NCBI GenBank assembly: GCA_046302815.1
Contig: JBKCHO010000107.1
Location: 1 to 34,273, forward strand
Origin: JALRAP01 sp046302815
GTDB lineage: Bacteria > Bacteroidota > Bacteroidia > AKYH767-A > OLB10
Reading direction: 5' to 3'
Length of the DNA: 34,273 nt
Shown here one piece after another: positions 22,703 through 30,257 of this stretch (its first letter is position 1; every line of letters begins with the position of its first letter). Under the pieces are notes generated by a model that was given only the letters and a program-made list of their open reading frames with translations, made no database searches and was not told where the DNA came from. Position numbers and translations under genes: made by a program.

Positions 22703-23157
22703 TGACTCGCGAGGAACTCCAAGCCAAGATCGCCGAGCTCGCTCCTGCGGCTACCGCCCTCGAAGGAGGTGAGTGGCTCAACATGGAGGTTCCTGCGGCC
22801 GATTGGAAAGGGTTGGCGCATGCCCTCAAGCATACGCCGGGCCTCGACATGGATTTCCTGTTTTGCCTCACTTGCGTGGATTGGAAGACGCACCTCACCA
22901 TGGTGTATCACCTGACCTCCACCACCCACCGACATAACCTCGTCATCAAATCGAAGCTCGACCGCAATGAGCCCGTGATCGACACCGTGTGCGACATCTG
23001 GCGCACGGCGGAGTTCCACGAGCGCGAAGTATTCGAGTTGTTTGGCGTGAAGTTCCATAACCATCCCGACCTGCGCAACCTGATCCTCCCCGACGAGTGG
23101 AAGGGTTTTCCGTTGCGCAAAGACTACGAGGATCCCATCAACATGATCAAGCTGTAA
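22702..23157 (+). CDS. nuoC: NADH-quinone oxidoreductase subunit C (30 kDa type)
   Basis: The protein has 151 residues when started at ATG 22702; a TTG three bases earlier is possible, but ATG overlaps the nuoB stop as TGATG. The family signature ERxxxDMFGxxFxxHPDLRRILLPDxWxGxPLRKDY is seen as EREVFELFGVKFHNHPDLRN, followed by LILPDEWKGFPLRKDYEDP at the C-terminus. NuoC belongs to the connecting arm and packs against NuoD. It is separate from NuoD, as in most Bacteroidota with split genes, and unlike the fused NuoCD of Escherichia coli and Bacteroides. nuoD starts 3 bases after its stop. Confidence 0.96.
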   Translation: MTREELQAKIAELAPAATALEGGEWLNMEVPAADWKGLAHALKHTPGLDMDFLFCLTCVDWKTHLTMVYHLTSTTHRHNLVIKSKLDRNEPVIDTVCDIWRTAEFHEREVFELFGVKFHNHPDLRNLILPDEWKGFPLRKDYEDPINMIKL

Positions 23158-23160
23158 CCG

Positions 23161-24276
23161 ATGCTGCAAGAAGTGATAGAGGCCGGCAACGGCGACATGA
23201 TCGTGAATGTGGGACCCCAACATCCCGCCACCCACGGCGTGTTGCACCTACGCATCACCATACACGGAGAGACCATCAAGAAGGTGGATCCGAACCTGGG
23301 TTATATCCACCGCTCCATCGAGAAGATGTGTGAGAGCTTGACTTACCGGCAGTTCATTTATGTAACCAGCCGCATGGACTACCTCTCGTCGCACATCAAC
23401 AACCATGCGTGTGCCCTCCTTACGGAGAAGGCCATGCAGATTGAGGTGCCAGAACGCGCGCAGTACATCCGCGTGATCATGGACGAGCTGACACGCTTGG
23501 CTTCGCACCAACTCTGGTGGGGAGCGATGGCGATGGACATCGGTGCACTCACTCCATTCTTCCTCGCCTTCCGCGAGCGCGAGATGATCAACGAGATCAT
23601 GGAGGAGACCTGCGGCGCTCGACTCACCATGAACTACATCGTGCCCGGTGGTGTGATGTTCGACTTACACCCTGACTTCGTTCAGAAGGTGAAGGCGTTC
23701 AACAAACACTTCAAAGAAAAAATCGACGAATACGACGAGCTGCTCACCGGCAATGTCATCTTCCAGAACCGAATGAAGGGCGTTGGCGTACTCTCGAAGG
23801 AGGATGCCATCTCCTTCGGCTGCACCGGTCCCACAGCAAGAGCCAGTGGCGTGAACTGCGACATCCGCAAGCTGTATCCATACGATGTGTACGACAAGGT
23901 GGAGTTCACCGAGTGCATGGCCACCGAGGGCGACAGCTTCGCCCGTTATGTGGTGCGTTTGGAGGAGATGCGTGAATCGATGCGCATCATCGACCAGCTT
24001 ATCGACAACATTCCCGAAGGCGAGATCCAAGGAAAAACCAAGGCAGTGCTCAAGCCACCCAAGGGCGAGTTCTACACCCGTGTGGAAACGGCCCGCGGCG
24101 AGCTGGGTGTGTATGTGGTGAGTGAAGGAGCTACTACGCCCTACCGCATCAAGTTCCGCTCCCCCGGATTCAGCAACCTCTCCGCACTCGACCACATCGC
24201 GCGAGGACAAAAGCTTGGAGATCTGGTGGCGATGATGGGAACATTGGATTTGGTGATTCCAGATATTGATAGATAA
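23161..24276 (+). CDS. nuoD: NADH-quinone oxidoreductase subunit D (49 kDa type)
   Basis: The protein has 371 residues, slightly short for NuoD. It forms the quinone-binding pocket with NuoB and is related to the large subunit of NiFe hydrogenases. The conserved GPQHPATHGVLHL at 18-30 contains His25, equivalent to the quinone-headgroup histidine, and RMDYLSSHINN near 77-87 is the conserved Tyr-containing segment. CGARLTMNY (about 144-152), GCTGPTARASG (220-230), and the terminal LDLVIPDIDR are all typical. The C-terminal hydrogenase-like arginine end is intact. It is followed by the only long gap inside the operon (115 bp before nuoH), exactly where nuoE, nuoF and nuoG are normally found. Confidence 0.97.
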   Translation: MLQEVIEAGNGDMIVNVGPQHPATHGVLHLRITIHGETIKKVDPNLGYIHRSIEKMCESLTYRQFIYVTSRMDYLSSHINNHACALLTEKAMQIEVPERAQYIRVIMDELTRLASHQLWWGAMAMDIGALTPFFLAFREREMINEIMEETCGARLTMNYIVPGGVMFDLHPDFVQKVKAFNKHFKEKIDEYDELLTGNVIFQNRMKGVGVLSKEDAISFGCTGPTARASGVNCDIRKLYPYDVYDKVEFTECMATEGDSFARYVVRLEEMRESMRIIDQLIDNIPEGEIQGKTKAVLKPPKGEFYTRVETARGELGVYVVSEGATTPYRIKFRSPGFSNLSALDHIARGQKLGDLVAMMGTLDLVIPDIDR

Positions 24277-24280
24277 AAGA

Positions 24281-24317
24281 ACACGGATTGAACGGATTAA
24301 ACGGATTTACACGGATC
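24281..24317. repeat. Tandem ACGGATT repeats between nuoD and nuoH
   Basis: ACGGATT occurs at 24283, 24292 and 24301, with ACGGATC at 24311, giving spacings of 9, 9 and 10 bases. The surrounding bases follow the pattern ACACGGATTnAACGGATT. Similar arrays of this kind are scattered in spacers of other Bacteroidota-like genomes, from my general knowledge. No function can be assigned. Confidence 0.65.
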
Positions 24318-24339
24318 AAATAACACAATAACAAAAACA

Positions 24340-24391
24340 AAACCACCCACTGGCACTGCCTACCGCTACTGCCCACCACCCACCTACCACC
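24340..24391. repeat. CCACC/CTACCGCTACTGCC low-complexity repeat before nuoH
   Basis: The 50 bases before the nuoH ATG are pyrimidine-rich, with repeated CCACC, CACTGCC and CTACC words. The core at 24358-24376 matches 15532-15550 with two mismatches. With the ACGGATT array, it fills the nuoD-nuoH gap. It may lie in the transcribed leader of nuoH. Confidence 0.6.
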
Positions 24392-25468
24392 ATGCTCTCC
24401 CTGGAACACCTCACCGACCTCGCCTCCGCTTGGCTGTACGCCAATCTGGATCCGACATTGGCGTTGGTGGTGCAGTTCGCGATTGTGGGGGTGCTGGTGA
24501 TTTCGCTGTTTTCGATACTTGGTTTGGTGTTGATCATGATGGAGCGTCGGGTGGCTGCTTGGATGCAGCTGCGACTGGGACCGAACCGCGTGGGGCCGCG
24601 AGGCTATTTCCAAACGGTGGCCGACACCTTGAAGCTGATTGTGAAGGAGGGGATGACGCCCGAAGGAGCCGATAAGTTCCTCTTCAACCTTGCGCCTGAT
24701 GTGGTGATGATGGTGTCGATGGTGATCATGGCACCGCTGATGTTCGCCAAAGGGTTTCAAATCTGGGACATCAACATCGGTGTGTTCTTCATCACGGCTG
24801 TTTCATCAGTATCCGTAATTGGCATCCTGATGGCGGGATGGGCATCCAACAACAAGTATTCGCTGCTGGGCGCCATGCGCTCGGGCGCACAAATCGTGAG
24901 CTATGAGCTATCCGCCGGATTGTCGATCCTCGCCATCGTGGTGATGGCCGGCAGCTTGCAGATGTCGACCATCGTGGAGTCGCAAGCCGACGGATGGTGG
25001 TTGCTCAAGGGACATATTCCCGCCTTGATCGCTTTTGTGATCTTCATCATTGCCGTTACGGCCGAGACCAACCGCGCCCCGTTCGATTTGGCTGAGGCCG
25101 AGTCGGAGCTGACTGCGGGATTCCACACCGAATACTCGGGCATGAAGTTCGCCCTCTTCTTCCTCGCCGAATATGTGAACATCTTCGTGGTATGCGCACT
25201 GGGTGCTACCTTGTTCCTCGGTGGGTGGATGCCATTCCACATCGGCAACTGGACCGCCTTCAACCAAATCATGGACTACATCCCATCGGTGGTATGGTTC
25301 TTCGGAAAAACCTTCTTCCTTATCTTCGTTATCATGTGGTTCCGTTGGACCTTCCCGCGTCTCCGCATCGACCAACTGCTTAATCTCGAATGGAAATACC
25401 TGCTCCCCATCAGCTTGTTCAACCTCTTGCTGGCTACCGTTGTGGCCATCATGGGACTGCATTTCTGA
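24392..25468 (+). CDS. nuoH: NADH-quinone oxidoreductase subunit H
   Basis: The protein has 358 residues with eight or more membrane helices. NuoH links the quinone site to the proton channels. Conserved cytoplasmic loops are visible: MERRVAAWMQLRLGPNRVGP (50-69), GWASNNKYSLLGAMRSGAQI, and ETNRAPFDLAEAESELTAGF followed by HTEYSGMKFALFFLAEY. These charged residues form the E-channel. MWFRWTFPRLRIDQLLNLEWKYLLP marks the C-terminal part. The start ATG 24392 follows the repeat-filled spacer. A separate ribosome-loading signal is not recognisable, as usual in this phylum. Confidence 0.97.
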   Translation: MLSLEHLTDLASAWLYANLDPTLALVVQFAIVGVLVISLFSILGLVLIMMERRVAAWMQLRLGPNRVGPRGYFQTVADTLKLIVKEGMTPEGADKFLFNLAPDVVMMVSMVIMAPLMFAKGFQIWDINIGVFFITAVSSVSVIGILMAGWASNNKYSLLGAMRSGAQIVSYELSAGLSILAIVVMAGSLQMSTIVESQADGWWLLKGHIPALIAFVIFIIAVTAETNRAPFDLAEAESELTAGFHTEYSGMKFALFFLAEYVNIFVVCALGATLFLGGWMPFHIGNWTAFNQIMDYIPSVVWFFGKTFFLIFVIMWFRWTFPRLRIDQLLNLEWKYLLPISLFNLLLATVVAIMGLHF

Positions 25469-25496
25469 TGAAGCATCCTAAAAACTGAAACGAACC

Positions 25497-25979
25497 GTGT
25501 CATTCATCCGCCAATACTTCTCCGACATCATCCAAGGTGTGAAGTCGCTGCTCACGGGCATGCGGCTCACCGGGAAGTATTTCGTGCAGCACAAGAAAAC
25601 CAACATCACCGAGCAGTACCCCGACAACCGGGCTACGCTCAAGCTGGCCGACCGTTTCCGTGGTGAAGTGGTGATGACCCACGACGAAAGCAACGAGCAT
25701 GCTTGCACCGGCTGTACCGCCTGCGAGCTGGCTTGTCCGAATGGAACGATCAAGATCGTTACCAAGTTCGACATCACCCCCGAGGGTAAAAAGAAAAAAG
25801 CCATTGATAAGTTCGTGTACCACCTCGAGCTGTGCACCATGTGCAACCTGTGCATCGAAGCGTGTCCTACGAGCGCCATCAAGATGGCGCCGAATTTCGA
25901 ACACAGTGTGTACGACCGCCGACAGCTCACCAAGGTGCTCAACCAACCGGGGTCTAAAGTAAGGGAGGGCGTTGAGTGA
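25497..25979 (+). CDS. nuoI: NADH-quinone oxidoreductase subunit I
   Basis: The protein has 160 residues from a GTG start at 25497. It is a two-[4Fe-4S] ferredoxin-like subunit carrying clusters N6a and N6b, which feed electrons to N2. Both binding motifs are complete: C70xxC73xxC76xxxC80P (CTGCTACELACP) and C113xxC116xxC119xxxC123P (CTMCNLCIEACP). The N-terminal amphipathic part is typical and contacts the membrane arm. Without NuoG in this operon, NuoI is the outermost iron-sulfur protein of the encoded complex and the natural docking point for another electron donor (inference). Its stop overlaps nuoJ's start. Confidence 0.97.
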   Translation: MSFIRQYFSDIIQGVKSLLTGMRLTGKYFVQHKKTNITEQYPDNRATLKLADRFRGEVVMTHDESNEHACTGCTACELACPNGTIKIVTKFDITPEGKKKKAIDKFVYHLELCTMCNLCIEACPTSAIKMAPNFEHSVYDRRQLTKVLNQPGSKVREGVE

Positions 25980-26494
25980 TGAGCATGGATGCGATCGTAT
26001 TCTATATCATCTCGGCCCTTATCCTGGGCGCCGGACTCATGGCGGTTACCACGCGTAAAATTTTCCGTTCCGCCATTTACCTGCTCGGCTCGCTCGTGGG
26101 TATCGCGGGCATGTATTTCTGGATGGAGGTGGAATTCATCGCCGCGGTGCAGATCGTGGTGTATGTGGGCGGCATCGTGGTGCTCATCATCTTCTCTGTG
26201 TTCCTCACCCAACGGGCGGGACAAGAGATGCCGGCCACCACGCTCAACCGCACGCTATGGTCCACTTTGGCCACCGTGTTCGGATTCTTATTGACCTGCA
26301 CCCTGCTGTATGGATACGGATTCAACGCCATCGACATGCCATTCGACGACAGTGTGGAGCGCATCGGAACCCTGATGCTGGAAACAGGATCGGGCGGCTT
26401 CGCATTGCCGTTTGAAGCCGTTAGCATCCTGCTGCTGGCCGCCATGATCGGATGTATTGTGATCGCACTCAAATCAACTACCGAGGAAAAATGA
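25979..26494 (+). CDS. nuoJ: NADH-quinone oxidoreductase subunit J
   Basis: The protein has 171 residues from the ATG that overlaps the nuoI stop (TGATG); a GTG three bases earlier or the ATG at 25985 are alternatives. It has five predicted membrane helices. The conserved third helix, QIVVYVGGIVVLIIFSVFLTQ (about 57-77), contains the π-bulge Tyr/Gly region typical of NuoJ. NuoJ is a membrane-arm subunit next to NuoA, K and H. Its stop overlaps the nuoK start as ATGA. Confidence 0.95.
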   Translation: MSMDAIVFYIISALILGAGLMAVTTRKIFRSAIYLLGSLVGIAGMYFWMEVEFIAAVQIVVYVGGIVVLIIFSVFLTQRAGQEMPATTLNRTLWSTLATVFGFLLTCTLLYGYGFNAIDMPFDDSVERIGTLMLETGSGGFALPFEAVSILLLAAMIGCIVIALKSTTEEK

Positions 26495-26805
26495 GCGAGA
26501 TTCCATTGATCCATATCCTGTTCGTGAGCACCGCGCTCTTCTTCATCGGCATGTACGGCATGTTCACCCGACGCAACATGATCACCGTGCTTATGGCCAT
26601 CGAACTGATGTTGAACAGCGTAAACATCAACTTCATCGCCTTCAACAAATACTTGTACCCCGGCCAGGCCGACGGCCTCTTCTTCACCATCTTCATCATC
26701 ACCATCGCAGCGGCCGAGGCCGCCGTGGCCATCGCCATCATCATCAACCTCTATAGGAACTATAAAAGCATCGATGTAGAAGAGGCCGATGAACTCAAAC
26801 ATTGA
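26491..26805 (+). CDS. nuoK: NADH-quinone oxidoreductase subunit K
   Basis: The protein has 104 residues from ATG 26491, which overlaps the nuoJ stop. An ATG-like upstream extension from 26452 would only read through nuoJ and is rejected. Three membrane helices are seen. Helix 2 carries the conserved glutamate in TVLMAIELMLNSVNINF, and helix 3 the second in IITIAAAEAAVAIAI; both are proton-channel residues. NuoK is homologous to MrpC of multisubunit antiporters. Its length equals the family norm. Confidence 0.97.
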   Translation: MSEIPLIHILFVSTALFFIGMYGMFTRRNMITVLMAIELMLNSVNINFIAFNKYLYPGQADGLFFTIFIITIAAAEAAVAIAIIINLYRNYKSIDVEEADELKH

Positions 26806-26816
26806 TTGACGCACCC

Positions 26817-28745
26817 ATGGACTACGCCTCATATATCTGGTATATCCCGCTGCTGCCCCTGGCGAGCTTCCTGCTCATCAGTTTCGTGGGCCGTAAGCGC
26901 ATGGGCACCTTGGGTGGCGCTGTGGCCACCTTGGCCGTTGGCGCATCCGCCGTGTTGTCGCTCTACACCTTTGCCAAATATTTCGGTGGCGAAGGATTGG
27001 TAGATGGCGCCTACCGCACCATCATCCCCCTAAAGTACACCTGGCTGCAGTTCGGCGAAGGACTCGCCATCGACATGGGCATCACCATCGACCCCATCTC
27101 CGTGATGATGCTTTGTGTGGTAACCGTGGTATCGCTCATGGTTCATCTCTTCAGCTTGGGATATATGAAGGGCGATGAGCGTTATGCGACCTACTTCTCC
27201 TATCTGTCGCTCTTCACCTTCTCGATGCTCGGACTGGTTGTATCCACCAACATCTTCCAGATTTACATGTTCTGGGAGCTGGTGGGTGTGTCGTCGTTCC
27301 TCTTGATCGGTTACTACTTTACCAAGCCATCGGCCGTAGCCGCCAGCAAAAAAGCATTCATCGTAACGCGCTTCGCCGATCTGGGCTTCCTCATCGGCAT
27401 CATGATCCTCGGCTTCGGCGCGGAGAGCCTCGACTTCGGAACCATCATTTCGCGTTTGGCAACCGACTCCTCCACGCAAGTGCAAGCCATGAGCGGCACC
27501 ACCTTCCTTGGTGTGTCGGCACTCACTTGGGGCCTCACACTGGTGTTCATGGGTGGCGCAGGTAAGTCGGCCATGTTCCCGCTGCACATCTGGCTGCCCG
27601 ATGCCATGGAAGGTCCTACGCCTGTCTCGGCGTTGATCCACGCGGCCACCATGGTGGTAGCGGGTGTGTATCTCGTTGCACGACTCTTCCCCGTGTTCCT
27701 CAATGTGCCGGTGGCACTCGACATCGTCATGTGGGTTGGTGTGGCTTCGGCCGTGTTTGCCGCCGTCATCGCGTGCACGCAAACCGACATCAAGCGCATA
27801 CTCGCCTACTCCACCATGTCGCAGATCGGATACATGATGTTCGCACTCGGTGTGTCGGGCGGTGGCGAAGCCGGAACCGGATTCACGGGCTCCATGTTCC
27901 ACCTGTTCACCCACGCATGCTTCAAGTCGCTGCTCTTCCTCGGTGCGGGCGCCGTCATCCACTATGTGCACAGCAACGAGATGAAAGACATGGGAGGTCT
28001 TTACAAGAAGATGCCCATAACGCACATCACCTTCCTCCTCGCCTGTTTGGCCATTGCAGGAGTACCGCCCTTGTCGGGATTCTTCAGCAAGGAAGAGATT
28101 CTGCTCGCCGCCTGGCAGAGCGATCCGATCGTGTTCTTCATCGCCTTGCTGACCTCGGGCCTCACCGCATTTTACATGTTCCGTTTGTACTTCGGCATCT
28201 TCCACAGCAAGCCACATGAGGGTGCACACCACCACCATGGCGAAGGCACCGTAAGCATGATGATTCCGTTGCTGTTCCTCGGCGCACTCACCGTTGGTGC
28301 GGGCTTCCTGCCCTTCTCGGAGTGGGTTACCAACGATGGCATTCCGCGCGTCACGCATCTGCACCTCACCTTCAGCATCGCTCCGGTGTTGTTCGGACTC
28401 GCAGGCATCGGCTTTGCCTATTACCTCTACTTCAAGCTCAACGACAAGCCCGATCGCTTGGCGGCATCATTTGGCAGCTTATACCAATGGGCCTATCGCA
28501 AGTTCTACATCGATGAGGTGTATTTGTTTGTAACCAAGCGCATCCTCTTCAACATCCTCGGCAATGCGGCGGCCAAGGCCGACCGTCAGGTGGTGGATGG
28601 CGGTGTGAACGGAGTGGCATCCTTAACGGCCACCATCTCCGAAAAAATAAAAGGGCTGCAGTCGGGCCACCTGCAGGAATACGCCATCTGGTTTGTAGCG
28701 GGCGCGCTGAGCTTGACCGTTTATTTGATTTACCTCTTGTACTGA
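26817..28745 (+). CDS. nuoL: NADH-quinone oxidoreductase subunit L
   Basis: The protein has 642 residues from ATG 26817; the TTG at 26802 overlaps the nuoK stop but gives an atypical extra MIDAP. NuoL is the distal antiporter-like proton pump with the long lateral helix. Conserved parts include FWELVGVSSFLLIGYY (with the key Glu of helix 5), GGAGKSAMFPLHIWLPDAMEGPTPVSALIHAATMV with the helix 7 Lys, and DIKRILAYSTMSQIGYM. A His-rich loop (EGAHHHHGEG) near residues 468-477 precedes the lateral-helix region. The C-terminal helix ends LSLTVYLIYLLY. The end is 9 bp from nuoM. Confidence 0.97.
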   Translation: MDYASYIWYIPLLPLASFLLISFVGRKRMGTLGGAVATLAVGASAVLSLYTFAKYFGGEGLVDGAYRTIIPLKYTWLQFGEGLAIDMGITIDPISVMMLCVVTVVSLMVHLFSLGYMKGDERYATYFSYLSLFTFSMLGLVVSTNIFQIYMFWELVGVSSFLLIGYYFTKPSAVAASKKAFIVTRFADLGFLIGIMILGFGAESLDFGTIISRLATDSSTQVQAMSGTTFLGVSALTWGLTLVFMGGAGKSAMFPLHIWLPDAMEGPTPVSALIHAATMVVAGVYLVARLFPVFLNVPVALDIVMWVGVASAVFAAVIACTQTDIKRILAYSTMSQIGYMMFALGVSGGGEAGTGFTGSMFHLFTHACFKSLLFLGAGAVIHYVHSNEMKDMGGLYKKMPITHITFLLACLAIAGVPPLSGFFSKEEILLAAWQSDPIVFFIALLTSGLTAFYMFRLYFGIFHSKPHEGAHHHHGEGTVSMMIPLLFLGALTVGAGFLPFSEWVTNDGIPRVTHLHLTFSIAPVLFGLAGIGFAYYLYFKLNDKPDRLAASFGSLYQWAYRKFYIDEVYLFVTKRILFNILGNAAAKADRQVVDGGVNGVASLTATISEKIKGLQSGHLQEYAIWFVAGALSLTVYLIYLLY

Positions 28746-28754
28746 TCCCACGAC

Positions 28755-30233
28755 ATGGACTTGAACCTACTCCTCATCGTGCCCCTGCTCACCTCGTTGG
28801 TGCTGCTGTTTTGCAACGGCCTCAACCAGCTGCGCAACGCCGCGTTTGTGGGCTCGCTGATCCAGCTGGGTCTGGCGCTGTGGCTGTTTGTGTGCTATAC
28901 GGCCGAGCGTGCCGCGGGCAACGATGCCGCCATGCTGTTCACCGACCAGATGATGTGGTTCGCACCTTGGAACATCCAATACCTCACCGGTGTGGATGGC
29001 ATATCGGTGGCCATGATCCTGCTCACCGCATTCGTAGTGGTGGCAGGCGTGCTGGTGTCATGGAAAGAAGACCGGCTCAGCAAAGAGTTCTTCTTCCTGT
29101 TGATGCTGTTGAGCGTAGGCGCCTACGGTTTCTTCATATCCCTCGACCTGTTTACCCTCTTCTTCTTCCTCGAGGTGGCCGTGATTCCCAAGTTCCTGCT
29201 CATCGCCATTTGGGGTAGCGGCAAAAAAGAGTATTCGGCCATGAAGCTTGCGCTGATGCTCATGGGCGGCTCGGCATTGGTGTTTGTGGCCCTTGCGGGG
29301 ATTTACTTTAACGCGGGTGGCACCTTCTCCTTTACGGAGATTGCAGCGGCGGGCATCCCTGAATCGGTACAGAACTACTTCTTCCCGTTTGCCTTCATCG
29401 GCTTCGGCATCTTCACCGCCATCTTCCCGTTCCACACCTGGGTGCCCGACGGGCACTCGTCTGCCCCTACGGCGGCCTCGATGTTCCTGGCCGGCATATC
29501 GATGAAGCTGGGAGGTTACGGTTGCTTGCGCATGGCGGTAACGCTGATGCCGGAGGGAGCCGAAACCTATTCGATGTGGATCATCGGGCTGTCGGCGGTT
29601 GCCATCATCTACGGTGCGTTCGCCACCATGATGCAAACCGACTTGAAATACATCAACGCCTACTCATCGGTGAGCCATTGCGGCTTCGTGCTGCTGGGCA
29701 TCGGCATGCTCACCAAGACCGCCATCACGGGTGCGGTGTTGCAGATGGTGTCGCACGGACTCATGACGGCGCTCTTCTTCGGTGCCATCGGCATGATTTA
29801 CGCTCGCACCCACACACGCGACATCAAGGCCATGGGCGGACTGCTCAAGGTGATGCCGTTCATCTCCACGGTGTTTGTGATTGCGGGTTTGTGCTCGCTC
29901 GGTTTGCCCGGATTCAGCGGGTTCGTGGCCGAGATGACCATATTCATGGGCGCATGGGAGAACCCGGGCGCGTGGTACAAAGCAGCCACCATTGCGGGCT
30001 GCGCATCCATCGTGGTAACGGCGGTGTACATCCTACGCGCATCGGGCAAGGTCATTATGGGCCCTATGGCGAACGATGAGCACCTGAAGCTACCGGACGC
30101 CACCTGGAACGAAAAACTCGCCGCAGGGCTCTTATTAGCGGGCATTGTGGCCATGGGCGTAGCGCCCTTCTGGCTGTACGACCTCATTGAGCCCGGATCG
30201 GCGGCCATCATGAAGCAATTAACGGGAATGTGA
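28755..30233 (+). CDS. nuoM: NADH-quinone oxidoreductase subunit M
   Basis: The protein has 492 residues and is the second antiporter-like subunit. Conserved elements include TLFFFLEVAVIPKFLLIAIWG with the helix 5 glutamate, FPFHTWVPDGHSSAPTAASM and MKLGGYGCLRM in the central helices, and DLKYINAYSSVSHCGFVLLG. It forms one of the proton-translocating channels next to NuoN and NuoL. Some residues differ from the most common consensus (PDGHSSAP where PDAHVEAP is usual), but the subunit is full length. The spacing to nuoN is 24 bp. Confidence 0.97.
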   Translation: MDLNLLLIVPLLTSLVLLFCNGLNQLRNAAFVGSLIQLGLALWLFVCYTAERAAGNDAAMLFTDQMMWFAPWNIQYLTGVDGISVAMILLTAFVVVAGVLVSWKEDRLSKEFFFLLMLLSVGAYGFFISLDLFTLFFFLEVAVIPKFLLIAIWGSGKKEYSAMKLALMLMGGSALVFVALAGIYFNAGGTFSFTEIAAAGIPESVQNYFFPFAFIGFGIFTAIFPFHTWVPDGHSSAPTAASMFLAGISMKLGGYGCLRMAVTLMPEGAETYSMWIIGLSAVAIIYGAFATMMQTDLKYINAYSSVSHCGFVLLGIGMLTKTAITGAVLQMVSHGLMTALFFGAIGMIYARTHTRDIKAMGGLLKVMPFISTVFVIAGLCSLGLPGFSGFVAEMTIFMGAWENPGAWYKAATIAGCASIVVTAVYILRASGKVIMGPMANDEHLKLPDATWNEKLAAGLLLAGIVAMGVAPFWLYDLIEPGSAAIMKQLTGM

Positions 30234-30257
30234 ACCTGAAAAACGAAAACGAATAGC

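Noticed and set aside
26452..26490. Upstream start for nuoK
   Set aside because: It only extends the frame into nuoJ; the ATG at 26491 gives the normal NuoK length and an ATGA overlap with the nuoJ stop.
27030..28364. A 444-codon open frame on the minus strand opposite nuoL
   Set aside because: Its translation is rich in His, Glu, Arg and Gly with no domain, and it mirrors the GC-rich third positions of nuoL. It is a shadow of the real gene.
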